Shown here one piece after another: positions 7,561 through 15,307 of a stretch of 51,071 nucleotides of DNA (position 1 is its first letter; the number at the start of each line of letters is the position of its first letter). Location: positions 1 to 51,071 of the forward strand of contig JAPPFW010000084.1 in assembly GCA_028821575.1 (NCBI GenBank). The letters are read 5' to 3'. Under the pieces are notes generated by a model, which did no database searches, was not told where the DNA came from, and saw only the letters and a list, made by a program, of their open reading frames with translations. The DNA is from a bacterium (GTDB taxonomy: Bacteria; Actinomycetota; Acidimicrobiia; Spongiisociales; Spongiisociaceae). The translations under genes and the position numbers were made by a program.

Positions 7561-9024
7561 TCACTCAGCCTCCGGACTCGCTTCTGGCCCTGTCCTCGGT
7601 CGGTCCGGGTGTGCTTGATCGTTGAGGGGAAGGTGGATGGTCACCGTGGCGCCCTGGCCGGGTCCGTCGCTAGCTACGGTCACGGTTCCCCCATGAGTCT
7701 CCACGGTGGCCCGCGTGATTGCCAAGCCCAGACCCGTGCCTCCTAGTCCGTGACTGCGGGACCGTTCGGTGCGGTAGAAGCGGTCGAATACGTGTGGAAG
7801 GTCGGCGGCAGGGATGCCGATTCCGTCATCGGTGACCGATATAGCCAGCGCTCCGTCATTGTCTGGCGCGGCCAGGATTGTGATGTTCCCTCCGGGCTCG
7901 GTACAGCGAATGGCGTTGCTGATAACGTTCCCCAAGGCCTGGCTCATCCGCATCCTGTCGAGATCCACATCCGGAAGGTCGGGTGGTATCCGCAACGACA
8001 GTTCGACCTGCCGGGCATGGCATAGCGGCTGCCAGCGGTCCGCTTCCGTGGTTAGCAGGTCTTTGACCCGGGTTGTTTCCAGCGCGAGCCTGAGTTCACC
8101 GTGGTCCGTCTCGGCAAGCCAGTCCAGGTCGGTTACGAGACCCCGCAGCCGGTCCACCTCCTGGATGATGTGGTCGGAGGCTTCCTCAGCGGTCTGGAGA
8201 CCGTCGCGCAGTCCCTTCGCCTCCAGCTGTATCACGCTCAGGGGTGTGTTCAACTCATGGGAGAGGTCGTTTATCAGCCGTCGGCGCAGTTCGCGCTGGT
8301 TTTCGAGGGTGGAGGTCATCCGGTTGAATGCCTTGCTCATCCGTCCCAGTTCATCCGCGGACGTAACCGGCAGCCGGGCTGTGTCCCCCTGGGCGATCGC
8401 TTGTGTTGCCTCCGTCAGGGCCGTCACTGGCTGGGTGATCCGTTTGGACAACCAGGCGGCCAGCACCATGGCGACACCGGCAGTCAGCACCCCGCCGACC
8501 GCGGTGATGGACAGGAGTGTGTCCAGAAACCCGTGCGACTCGGTGGAGAGGAACTCCTGGTTCACGTCGAGGTAGACGTGGCCTACGGGCCGGTTCGCGG
8601 CCACGTCGAACACCGTCTCCCGATGTCCTTGCAGATTGGTCGCGCCTGCTCCGGGCGGTAGCTCGGAGAGATTGTCCTTCACTACCCGTCCGTCGATGTC
8701 GACGACGACGACTCGAACCTGGTCCTGGTGAAACGACTCGGAGTGCTCGCCTTCGCTCTCTTCCGACCGCTCCCCGGTCGGGGTTCCATCGAAGATGTAC
8801 CCGGCCTCCGACAGTGCCGAATCCACCCTTTCCCAACCACCGGCAGCCGTGTACTCCCTGCTCAGCAACCGGGCCAACTGGACTGCTTCTTCGCCACCTA
8901 TCCGGTCGACGAACACACCCAGGCGGGACTGAGTGGCGTAGTAGCCCACGCCAACGCCGGCTAGAACGGTCAGGACGACCACAAGCACGATCGAACCCAT
9001 GATCTGCCGGTGGAGCGACTTCAT
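7561..9024 (-). CDS. Two-component sensor histidine kinase (HAMP-HisKA-HATPase)
   Basis: A 487-residue membrane kinase. There is an N-terminal membrane helix (about 9-30), an extracytoplasmic sensor region of about 135 residues rich in Glu/His/Ser around 84-100, a second helix (about 170-192), a HAMP linker (about 193-245), the HisKA box with phospho-acceptor His256 in LSHELNTP, then N-box Asn370 in NVISNA, G1 box DDGIGIP (399-405) and G2 box GLGGTGLGL (426-434). It starts at an ATG that overlaps the stop of the response-regulator gene by 4 nt, so the two are translated together. The acidic/His-rich sensor patch could bind metal ions, but that is speculation. The signal and target genes are unknown. 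Confidence 0.93.
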   Translation of the reverse strand: MKSLHRQIMGSIVLVVVLTVLAGVGVGYYATQSRLGVFVDRIGGEEAVQLARLLSREYTAAGGWERVDSALSEAGYIFDGTPTGERSEESEGEHSESFHQDQVRVVVVDIDGRVVKDNLSELPPGAGATNLQGHRETVFDVAANRPVGHVYLDVNQEFLSTESHGFLDTLLSITAVGGVLTAGVAMVLAAWLSKRITQPVTALTEATQAIAQGDTARLPVTSADELGRMSKAFNRMTSTLENQRELRRRLINDLSHELNTPLSVIQLEAKGLRDGLQTAEEASDHIIQEVDRLRGLVTDLDWLAETDHGELRLALETTRVKDLLTTEADRWQPLCHARQVELSLRIPPDLPDVDLDRMRMSQALGNVISNAIRCTEPGGNITILAAPDNDGALAISVTDDGIGIPAADLPHVFDRFYRTERSRSHGLGGTGLGLAITRATVETHGGTVTVASDGPGQGATVTIHLPLNDQAHPDRPRTGPEASPEAE

Positions 9025-9698
9025 TGGTCCTCGACGACGAACTTGTAACCGGCGCCATAGACCGTCCGGATGGGCTGGCCTGCGGCCGGGCGGATCTTCT
9101 TGCGCAGCCGGGCGATCTGACTATCTATCGCGCGATCGTAGCCATCGAAGTCGTAGCCGAAGGTCAGCGAGATCAGCTGATACCGGGTTAGGACCTGGTT
9201 GGGATGGTGCATGAACGTGGACAACAGGGCGAGTTGCGCCTGGGTCAGCTCCACGGGTGTTTCATCTACCGTCACACTCCGGGTGGTCTCACTCAGCGTG
9301 ATACTCCCCCGAGTTATGACCCGCTGGACTCTGTCCCTGACCCGGCGGAGCACCGCTTTGGCCCGCGCCACGACTTCGTCCGGATCGAACGGTTTGATGA
9401 TGTAATCGTCGGCTCCGCTATCCAGTCCGATGATCCGCTCGGCGGGGGTTTCCCTGGCTGTCAGCATCATTATCGGAATGGCGGACTCACGACGCAGGAT
9501 CTTGCACACCTCCACCCCATCCAGACGAGGCAGCGTCAGATCGAGGATCACCAGGTCCGGAATGAGACGACGGGCCAGAGTCAGGCCGGACTCGCCATCG
9601 AGAGCAACCTCAGCGGAGAAGCCGGCCCGCTCCAGATACACCTTGACCCAGTTGGCGATCCTCTCGTTGTCTTCGACAATCAATACCGTTCCGCTCAT
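9021..9698 (-). CDS. OmpR/PhoB-family response regulator
   Basis: A 225-residue DNA-binding regulator. The receiver domain has the acidic pocket Glu9/Asp10, phospho-acceptor Asp53 (LVILDLTLP), Thr80 and Lys102 (IKPF). The C-terminal winged-helix Trans_reg_C domain covers about 130-222 and ends with the family-typical VYGAGYKF. I choose the ATG at 9696-9698, which has a GAGG ribosome-binding site; a GTG 9 nt upstream would add three residues and overlap that site. It is coupled to the kinase gene downstream and follows a small membrane-protein gene after an 85-nt gap. It probably autoregulates this three-gene unit, which is inference. Confidence 0.93.
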   Translation of the reverse strand: MSGTVLIVEDNERIANWVKVYLERAGFSAEVALDGESGLTLARRLIPDLVILDLTLPRLDGVEVCKILRRESAIPIMMLTARETPAERIIGLDSGADDYIIKPFDPDEVVARAKAVLRRVRDRVQRVITRGSITLSETTRSVTVDETPVELTQAQLALLSTFMHHPNQVLTRYQLISLTFGYDFDGYDRAIDSQIARLRKKIRPAAGQPIRTVYGAGYKFVVEDQ

Positions 9699-9783
9699 TG
9701 TCCACACCTCGCAGGGCCGTCCGGGGAGCGATCCCGGTGCAGGTACCGGACGAACCCCCCGGACAGCTTAAGTCTCCGGGCTT

Positions 9784-10065
9784 CTATGTCTTCTCTCGGG
9801 TCGATGCCGGTTCGCCTCTATCCTGCTCCTCCCGCTCCGCTACTGCCGTGGGCACCACCCGACTCGCCTTTGCCGGCGTGCTCCCCGCCGGATTCGCTGC
9901 CTCACCGCCGCCGGCTTCGCCCCCGCCGACCTCGGCGTGTCGTATCCATCCGGTGAACGGTTCCGGTGTCGTTGCCAGGTTGACCGCCAGCACCGCCGCG
10001 GTGAGCAAAGTGCCCACGACCGCCCCAAACAGGGAGGTCCCGGTCATCAGCGTTTTCTGCGTCAT
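9784..10065 (-). CDS. Small single-pass membrane protein upstream of the two-component genes
   Basis: A 93-residue protein with a good GAGGAG ribosome-binding site before its ATG. Residues about 10-31 form one hydrophobic helix (LFGAVVGTLLTAAVLAVNL). The rest is a low-complexity Gly/Glu/Ala-rich and charged tail that should lie outside the membrane if the short N terminus stays inside. I do not recognise a family. Its position as first gene before the regulator and kinase suggests an accessory sensor or a target of the system. It is real rather than a shadow because of its ribosome-binding site and the hydrophobic helix. Confidence 0.55.
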   Translation of the reverse strand: MTQKTLMTGTSLFGAVVGTLLTAAVLAVNLATTPEPFTGWIRHAEVGGGEAGGGEAANPAGSTPAKASRVVPTAVAEREEQDRGEPASTREKT

Positions 10066-10300
10066 CCCTTCACTCCTCTCGTGCGAGCTTGTTGTGATAT
10101 CGCCAGTATGAAGGTGAAAGATGGCTCAAATATGTCAGCCACATGGCCCTCGAACTCGGTGGGTTTCACTAGTAGGGTTAGCCCATCGCCGCCGTGTCGA
10201 ACCCGTAGCGTCCGGGGCGGCGGACAGTCTCGTTCGATTGCCCGCACCTTCCAATGCCGAACGACCGGGCTGGACCTCCCGGTCGTTGCGCGCCTTTGAC

Positions 10301-10312
10301 GGAGGAAGGAGG
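10301..10312 (+). promoter_or_regulatory. Strong Shine-Dalgarno site deciding a non-AUG start of pdxH
   Basis: The sequence GGAGGAAGGAGG is an unusually strong double ribosome-binding site. Only five bases (CCACC) separate it from an ATC codon at 10318, which is in frame with the conserved N-terminal part of PdxH. No ATG, GTG or TTG occurs in this frame between the upstream stop (10297-10299) and Met at 10423. Confidence 0.7.
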
Positions 10313-10317
10313 CCACC

Positions 10318-10965
10318 ATCCCGGTCGATCTCAAGCTGGCCCGGCTCCGGCAGGACTACGAGACCGAAGGTCTGTCTCTGGCAAGCCTCGATCCGGATCC
10401 GATCAGCCAGTTCGGCCGGTGGATGGACGAGGCGGTCGATGCCGGGGTGTCGCAGGCCAACGCGATGACGCTGGCCACCGCCGACGACCGGGGCAGGCCT
10501 TCGGCGAGGGCGGTGTTGCTGAAGGGGTACGACGCTTCCGGCTTCGTCTTCTACACCAACTTGGAGAGCCGAAAGTCCCGGGAGATCGAGGCCAACCCGC
10601 GAGCGGCCCTGTGCATCGTGTGGGTCGACCTCCATCGGCAGGTGCGGATCGAAGGGTCCGTCGAACGGGTCGGCGAGCGGACCGCGGATGACTACTTCGC
10701 GTCCCGCCCGCGGGAGGCTCAGATCGCGGCGGCTGCGTCCCCGCAGAGCAGGGTGGTGCGTGACCGGGTGGCTCTGGAAGACCTGGTGGACCAGTGGAGG
10801 GTCGAGTACGGTGAGGCGACCATCCCCAGACCGCCGCACTGGGGCGGCTACAGGGTGCGCCCGGAGCGGATCGAGTTCTGGCAGGGGCGGCGCCATCGTA
10901 TGCACGATCGCATCGTCTACCGGGCCGACCGGGGAACCTGGCGGCGAGAGCGTCTTGCGCCGTGA
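10318..10965 (+). CDS. pdxH: Pyridoxamine/pyridoxine 5'-phosphate oxidase, probable ATC start
   Basis: PdxH oxidises pyridoxine- or pyridoxamine-5'-phosphate to pyridoxal phosphate using FMN. The protein has the family landmarks: NAMTLATAD, RAVLLKGYD, FVFYTNLESRKS (FMN binding), the SRVVRDR region and the C-terminal RPERIEFWQGRRHRMHDR signature. Homologous sequence (LARLRQDYE, DPISQFGRWMDEAV) extends upstream of the first Met codon at 10423, so the annotated start must lie before it. The only position with a proper ribosome-binding site is the ATC at 10318, giving 215 residues, the usual family length. ATC starts are very rare, so either a true non-AUG start or a base error (ATG to ATC) is possible. 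The stop overlaps the next gene as GTGA. Confidence 0.88.
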   Translation: MPVDLKLARLRQDYETEGLSLASLDPDPISQFGRWMDEAVDAGVSQANAMTLATADDRGRPSARAVLLKGYDASGFVFYTNLESRKSREIEANPRAALCIVWVDLHRQVRIEGSVERVGERTADDYFASRPREAQIAAAASPQSRVVRDRVALEDLVDQWRVEYGEATIPRPPHWGGYRVRPERIEFWQGRRHRMHDRIVYRADRGTWRRERLAP

Positions 10966-11360
10966 TCGCGGCGGACGCGCGCCTTCCCGATCCCATGAGG
11001 GCCGCGATGATCGCCCACGCCGCCGAGTCTGCACCCCGCGAGGCCTGCGGGCTGGTCGCATATGACGGTGCCGGGCGTCCCGCCAGGCTCTATCGCCTCA
11101 CCAATGTGCATCCGGACCCAGCCTGCTTCGAGATCGATCCGGTGGAGCATTTCCGGGTCATCAGGGAGTCCGAGGAGCGGGGTTGGAGGATCGGGGCGGT
11201 CTACCACTCCCACCCGACCGGCCGTGCCCGCCCATCGCCGACCGATCTTCAGGCCCGCATCGACCGGGACTGGATATCGTTCATAGTTGGTCGGAGCGCG
11301 AATCGGTGGACGGTGGTCCCCTTCGCTATCGGCCGGAGTGGTACCCGACCGATCGGCTGA
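10962..11360 (+). CDS. JAMM/MPN-domain metallopeptidase-like protein (M67)
   Basis: A 132-residue protein starting at GTG 10962, which overlaps the pdxH stop. It carries the JAMM zinc motif: Glu27 (REACG), His82 and His84 (YHSHP), Ser92 and Asp95 with the canonical HxH(x7)S(x2)D spacing. Bacterial members (Mec/RadC-like M67 families) remove peptides or activate ubiquitin-like sulfur carrier proteins such as CysO or ThiS-like proteins. No sulfur carrier gene is adjacent here, so the partner is unknown. The catalytic residues are all present, so activity is likely. Confidence 0.85.
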   Translation: MIAADARLPDPMRAAMIAHAAESAPREACGLVAYDGAGRPARLYRLTNVHPDPACFEIDPVEHFRVIRESEERGWRIGAVYHSHPTGRARPSPTDLQARIDRDWISFIVGRSANRWTVVPFAIGRSGTRPIG

Positions 11361-11411
11361 CATCCTCTCCGTCGGACTGGTGGCTGGCTGCCGGGTTCGC
11401 TCGGTAAATCG

Positions 11412-11439
11412 TTGACTTCGCAGGAGCTTCGACGAAGAT
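11412..11439 (+). promoter_or_regulatory. Candidate promoter of xerC
   Basis: TTGACT (11412-11417), a 16-nt spacer and GAAGAT (11434-11439) precede the xerC ATG by only 6 nt, which would give a leaderless transcript. The -35 box matches the consensus at five of six positions; the -10 box is weaker. No ribosome-binding site is visible before the ATG, in agreement with leaderless initiation. Confidence 0.4.
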
Positions 11440-11445
11440 GTCCGC

Positions 11446-12369
11446 ATGGTGTCCGAATATCCACGGGGTACCGAGGGTGAGTCCTCCTCCGTCCCCCACT
11501 TATGGTGGGAAGCCGGGCTGGAGGACTACCTGTCGCGCCTCGAGAGTCAGCGGGGCCTGTCCGCCAACACGGTGGTTGCGTACCGGCGCGACCTCGAGCA
11601 GTTCTTCGATTACCTCGACCTGCGAGGGATCGACGCATTGGCGCGGGTCGACCGGAAGGTCATCCGGGGCTTCCTCGGTTCGCTCGACGGGCTCGGGTAC
11701 GCGCGGCGTTCGGTTGCCCGCAAAACCTCCGCCGTCCGGGCGTTCTTCACCGACTGTGTTAGGCGGGACACTCTCGATGCCAACCCGGCCGCCGGGCTCG
11801 CCCGCCCCAAGACACCCCGAACTCTGCCACAGGCGCTCAGCCGGAGCGACACGACCTCGATTCTCGACTCGATCGACGGCGAGGATCCCAAGTCGCTGCG
11901 CGATCGAGCCGTCCTCGAGACTCTCTACGCCACCGGGCTGCGCGTGTCGGAGCTCGCCGCGCTCAGGGTGGACACCGTGCTCGGGAAGGACCGGCTGGTC
12001 GTCAAGGGGAAGGGCGGTCGCGATCGTGTGATACCCCTGGGTTTCCACGCACGGGACGCGATCGAGAGATACGTGCGGGAGGGACGCCCGGCGCTGGTGC
12101 GGGGTCGTACCACTCCGGCGCTCTGGATCGGGGTCCGCGGCGCCGAGATGAGCCCGCGGACTCTACGCCGGCTGGTCCGGACCCGGGCCGGCACCTTTCC
12201 CCACGCCCTACGCCATACCTTCGCGACCCACCTCCTTGAGGGAGGGGCCGACCTCAGCACGGTGCAACAACTGTTGGGACACGTCGAGTTGGCCACCACC
12301 CAGATCTACACGTCGCTGACGCGGCGACACATGCGCGACACCTACGAGCGGAGCCACCCGCGCGCCTGA
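11446..12369 (+). CDS. xerC: Tyrosine recombinase XerC (chromosome dimer resolution)
   Basis: A 307-residue tyrosine recombinase. The N-terminal SAM-like core-binding domain (about 22-105) is followed by the catalytic domain with Arg166 (TGLRVSEL), Lys187 or Lys189 (VKGKGGR), His253 and Arg256 (HALRHTFATHLL), His279 (LLGHVELATT) and nucleophile Tyr288 (QIYTSL). XerC together with XerD resolves chromosome dimers at dif. The position just upstream of rpsB-tsf matches xerC of other Actinobacteria, where it lies in the same neighbourhood, so I name it xerC rather than xerD. There are no phage or integron genes nearby, which speaks against a mobile integrase. Confidence 0.88.
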   Translation: MVSEYPRGTEGESSSVPHLWWEAGLEDYLSRLESQRGLSANTVVAYRRDLEQFFDYLDLRGIDALARVDRKVIRGFLGSLDGLGYARRSVARKTSAVRAFFTDCVRRDTLDANPAAGLARPKTPRTLPQALSRSDTTSILDSIDGEDPKSLRDRAVLETLYATGLRVSELAALRVDTVLGKDRLVVKGKGGRDRVIPLGFHARDAIERYVREGRPALVRGRTTPALWIGVRGAEMSPRTLRRLVRTRAGTFPHALRHTFATHLLEGGADLSTVQQLLGHVELATTQIYTSLTRRHMRDTYERSHPRA

Positions 12370-12418
12370 GCGGTCCGGCTCCCGGATCGGCGCTCTGGCT
12401 TATCGGCACTCGGTGACC

Positions 12419-12424
12419 TACAAT
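12419..12424 (+). promoter_or_regulatory. Candidate -10 box of the rpsB operon
   Basis: TACAAT lies about 120 nt ahead of rpsB in the xerC-rpsB gap. The -35 region 17 nt upstream is poor. The resulting leader of about 110 nt is GC-rich and could host S2 autoregulation, but I see no recognisable motif. Confidence 0.35.
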
Positions 12425-12542
12425 CGTGGACGATCACACACGTTCGCCGCAGCCTCCCGCGGTCGGGCTCAGGCCCGGGGAGGTCCGGAGGCGCCCTCCG
12501 GAACGGGCGGACGGAGGCACGAACCAAATGTGAGGAGGCGCG

Positions 12543-13283
12543 TTGTCTGCCGTCACCATGAAGCAGCTATTGGAGGCCGGCGTCCACTTCGGTCACCAGA
12601 CCCGCCGTTGGAACCCCAAGATGGCCCCGTACATCTTCGGGGAACGTAACGGTATCCACATCATCGATCTTCGTAGGACCCTGGAGGAGGTGGCGAGGGC
12701 GTACGCCTTCGTACGCGACCTCGTCACCGACGGCGGCACCGTCCTGTTCGTCGGAACCAAGAAGCAGGCGCAGTCGGCGATCCTGGAGGCCGCTACGAGC
12801 GCCCGCATGCCGTATGTCAACTTCCGATGGCTGGGTGGGATGCTGACCAATTTCAAGACCATCAACCAGCGGATCTTCTACATGAAAGAGCTGGCCGCCA
12901 TGGAGAGCTCGGGCGACATCGAACAGCTTCCGAAAAAAGAGCGCCTGAGGCTCCGGCGGGAGTACGCCCACTTGGAGCGGACCCTCGGGGGTGTTGCCGA
13001 CATGGACAAGCCCCCGTCTGCGCTTTTCGTCGTTGACCTCAACGCCGAGCACATCGCGGTACGCGAGGCCGTCCGGCTCCAGATCCCGGTCATCGCCCTG
13101 GTCGACTCGAACTGCAATCCGGACGACATCGACTTTGTGATCCCGGGCAACGACGATGCCATCAGAGCGGCCTCCCTGATAGCAAACACCATCGCCGCTG
13201 CGTGCGTGGAGGGCAGGATGGCGGCCATGGTGGGAGACGAGGAGGATCCCGGCGTGGACCTCGAGGTCGGCGCCGCCGGATAA
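12543..13283 (+). CDS. rpsB: 30S ribosomal protein S2
   Basis: A 246-residue S2 protein with the N-terminal signature [20 protein letters not shown] and the central [19 protein letters not shown] and [13 protein letters not shown] segments. The start is a TTG at 12543 with GAGGAG in front; an internal ATG five codons later is possible. It binds the 30S head-body hinge together with S1-type proteins. It heads the rpsB-tsf-pyrH-frr unit; tsf follows after 35 nt. Confidence 0.97.
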   Translation: MSAVTMKQLLEAGVHFGHQTRRWNPKMAPYIFGERNGIHIIDLRRTLEEVARAYAFVRDLVTDGGTVLFVGTKKQAQSAILEAATSARMPYVNFRWLGGMLTNFKTINQRIFYMKELAAMESSGDIEQLPKKERLRLRREYAHLERTLGGVADMDKPPSALFVVDLNAEHIAVREAVRLQIPVIALVDSNCNPDDIDFVIPGNDDAIRAASLIANTIAAACVEGRMAAMVGDEEDPGVDLEVGAAG

Positions 13284-13318
13284 CCGTACGACACGAGACC
13301 ATTCCAGAGGACAGCGAC

Positions 13319-13939
13319 ATGCCAGATTTCACAGCTAAAGATGTACAGAAGCTCCGTCGAGCCACCGGCGTGGGCATGATGGATGCCAAGAAGGCCCTAG
13401 TCGAGTGCGGCGGTGACATGGACGCGGCCAAAGGGTGGTTGAGGGAGAAGGGCTTGGCCGACGTCAAGAAGAGAGCCGGTCGCGATGCCAACCAGGGCAC
13501 GGTGGGCTACTACGTTCACCAGCCCTCCGGATACCCGACCGTGGGGGTGCTAGTCGAGTTGGCCTCCGAGACCGACTTCGTGGCCAGGAGCGATCGGTTC
13601 CAGAAGATGGCTCGCGACCTCGCCATGCACGTCGCGGCCGCCCAGCCCCGTTGGGTGAGGATCGAGGATGTTCCGGAGGAAGTAGTCGGCAAGGAAAAGG
13701 ATCTGATAGCCCGGGAAGCCCGTGCCACGGGGAAGCCGGAACGAGTCGTAGAGATGATCGTGACCGGCAGGCTCCGGTCGTACCTCAAAGACCATGTGCT
13801 CTACGAGCAGGAGTTCATCAGGACGGATCAGTACGAGGGTAAGGTCGGTGACATGGTGACGGAACTCGCTGCCGCGATGGGCGAGAACATCGGGGTGCGC
13901 CGGTTCTCGCGGATCGCGGTGGGCGAGCGGGAGCTATAG
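13319..13939 (+). CDS. tsf: Elongation factor Ts
   Basis: EF-Ts exchanges GDP for GTP on EF-Tu. The start at ATG 13319 gives the typical N-terminal UBA-like domain (FTAKDVQKLRRATGVGMMDA). The exchange motif ETDFVAR lies near residue 80. The protein is 206 residues, shorter than the about 270 residues of Mycobacterium or E. coli EF-Ts, and resembles the compact form known from Thermus, having one core subdomain. An open frame reaching further upstream overlaps rpsB and is not translated as such. The stop TAG is immediately followed by the pyrH ATG with no gap. Confidence 0.96.
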   Translation: MPDFTAKDVQKLRRATGVGMMDAKKALVECGGDMDAAKGWLREKGLADVKKRAGRDANQGTVGYYVHQPSGYPTVGVLVELASETDFVARSDRFQKMARDLAMHVAAAQPRWVRIEDVPEEVVGKEKDLIAREARATGKPERVVEMIVTGRLRSYLKDHVLYEQEFIRTDQYEGKVGDMVTELAAAMGENIGVRRFSRIAVGEREL

Positions 13940-14653
13940 ATGCGCCACGCCCGGCGTCGGGTACTGCTAAAGCTCTCGGGTGAGGCTTTTGCCGATTCCG
14001 ATATCGGCTACGGGATCTCACCGGAGACGGTGCGGCGGGTGGCAGGGGAGATCGCAGAGGCGCAGGCGGCCGGGCATCAGATCGGAATCGTTGTCGGCGG
14101 AGGGAACATATTCCGCGGCGTGTCGGCCGCGGCCGAGGGTATGGATCCGGCCAACGCCGACTATATGGGAATGCTGGCCACGGTCATCAACGCCTTGGCA
14201 CTCAGGGACGCGATCGAAGCAACAGGTGTGGAGTGCCGGGTCCAGTCGGCAATCACGATGCAGCAACTGGCCGAGCCTTACATCAGGCTGCGCGCCATCG
14301 CCCACCTGGAGAAAGGACGATCGGTGATCTTCGCGGCCGGGAGCGGAAACCCGTTCTTCACGACCGATACGGCTGCGGCTTTACGAGCCATGGAGGTTGG
14401 CGCCGAAGTGATGCTGAAGGCGAGCAAGGTGGACGGCATCTATTCCGCGGATCCGGTCCTCGACGATGAAGCCGTGTTCCTCGATCAGATCGGCTATATG
14501 GACTTCATCTCGTCAGGTTTGCGGGTGATGGACACCACGGCCGTTACCATGTGCATGGACCACAAGCTGCCGATCATCGTGTTCAGCCTGCTCCGTCCGG
14601 GGAACATCCTTCGGGCGGTGGCCGGCGAGCCGATCGGCACAAAGGTGTGCTGA
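13940..14653 (+). CDS. pyrH: Uridylate kinase (UMP kinase)
   Basis: A 237-residue amino-acid-kinase-fold enzyme converting UMP to UDP. It has the N-terminal [10 protein letters not shown] motif, the glycine-rich [10 protein letters not shown] loop, [18 protein letters not shown], and the ATP-binding [10 protein letters not shown] and [13 protein letters not shown] segments. The ATG directly abuts the tsf stop codon, so translation is coupled. It sits at its usual place between tsf and frr. Confidence 0.97.
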   Translation: MRHARRRVLLKLSGEAFADSDIGYGISPETVRRVAGEIAEAQAAGHQIGIVVGGGNIFRGVSAAAEGMDPANADYMGMLATVINALALRDAIEATGVECRVQSAITMQQLAEPYIRLRAIAHLEKGRSVIFAAGSGNPFFTTDTAAALRAMEVGAEVMLKASKVDGIYSADPVLDDEAVFLDQIGYMDFISSGLRVMDTTAVTMCMDHKLPIIVFSLLRPGNILRAVAGEPIGTKVC

Positions 14654-14672
14654 CTCGTCGGAAGGACATCTG

Positions 14673-15218
14673 ATGCTGGACGAACTCCTGGCTGATGCCG
14701 CCGAACGTATGGAGTCCGCCGTGCGGCACACTCAGGGGGAGTTCGCAACCTTGCGTACCGGGCGGGCGAACCCGGCCATCCTGTCGAGGGTGATGGTTGA
14801 CTACTACGGAGCCCGGACGCCGCTCCACCAGTTGGCCACGACCACCGTGCCCGATCCCCGGATGTTGATCGTCCATCCGTTCGATCCAGGTTCTCTGGCC
14901 CAGATCGAACGCGCCATCCGATTGTCGGATCTTGGCCTGAATCCCACCAACGACGGGAAGATCATCCGGTTGGTGTTTCCCGCTCTGACCGAGGAACGAC
15001 GCCGGGATCTGATACGGGTCGCGCGTGGCATCGCCGAGGAAGGTCGCATAGCCATTCGCCACATCCGACGCGGTACTCGCGACGACTTGTCAGAACTGGG
15101 CGAGTCGGAGGACAGCGTACGGCGTGCAGAGAAGCAACTGCAGGAACACACCAACCGCTACGTTGCCAAGACCGACGACCTGCTGGCCAACAAGGAACGC
15201 GAACTACTCGAGGTCTAG
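14673..15218 (+). CDS. frr: Ribosome recycling factor
   Basis: A 181-residue RRF that splits post-termination ribosomes with EF-G. The family segments FATLRTGRANPAIL, TVPDPRMLIVHPFD, IRLSDLGLNPTNDG and ERRRDLIRVARGIAEEGRIA are all present. Length and position after pyrH are standard. Its stop codon lies inside a two-unit 7-bp repeat (CTAGGTG twice, 15215-15228). Confidence 0.97.
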   Translation: MLDELLADAAERMESAVRHTQGEFATLRTGRANPAILSRVMVDYYGARTPLHQLATTTVPDPRMLIVHPFDPGSLAQIERAIRLSDLGLNPTNDGKIIRLVFPALTEERRRDLIRVARGIAEEGRIAIRHIRRGTRDDLSELGESEDSVRRAEKQLQEHTNRYVAKTDDLLANKERELLEV

Positions 15219-15228
15219 GTGCTAGGTG
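15215..15228. repeat. Two-unit heptad repeat at the frr stop
   Basis: CTAGGTG occurs twice in tandem and includes the frr stop codon. This is the smallest member of the intergenic 7-bp-period repeat class seen across the window. Confidence 0.5.
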
Positions 15229-15307
15229 CGGCTTCCCACTACAGATACTCGAGGTTTGCCCGCTGCGCGGTATTCTGAGTCGAGGTTGCGGGCCGGAGGG
15301 ATTACGA

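Noticed and set aside
10423..10965. pdxH starting at Met 10423
   Set aside because: Family-conserved sequence extends upstream and there is no ribosome-binding site before this Met.
11446..12369. Phage or integron integrase
   Set aside because: The recombinase lies at the conserved xerC position before rpsB, with no attachment sites or phage genes.
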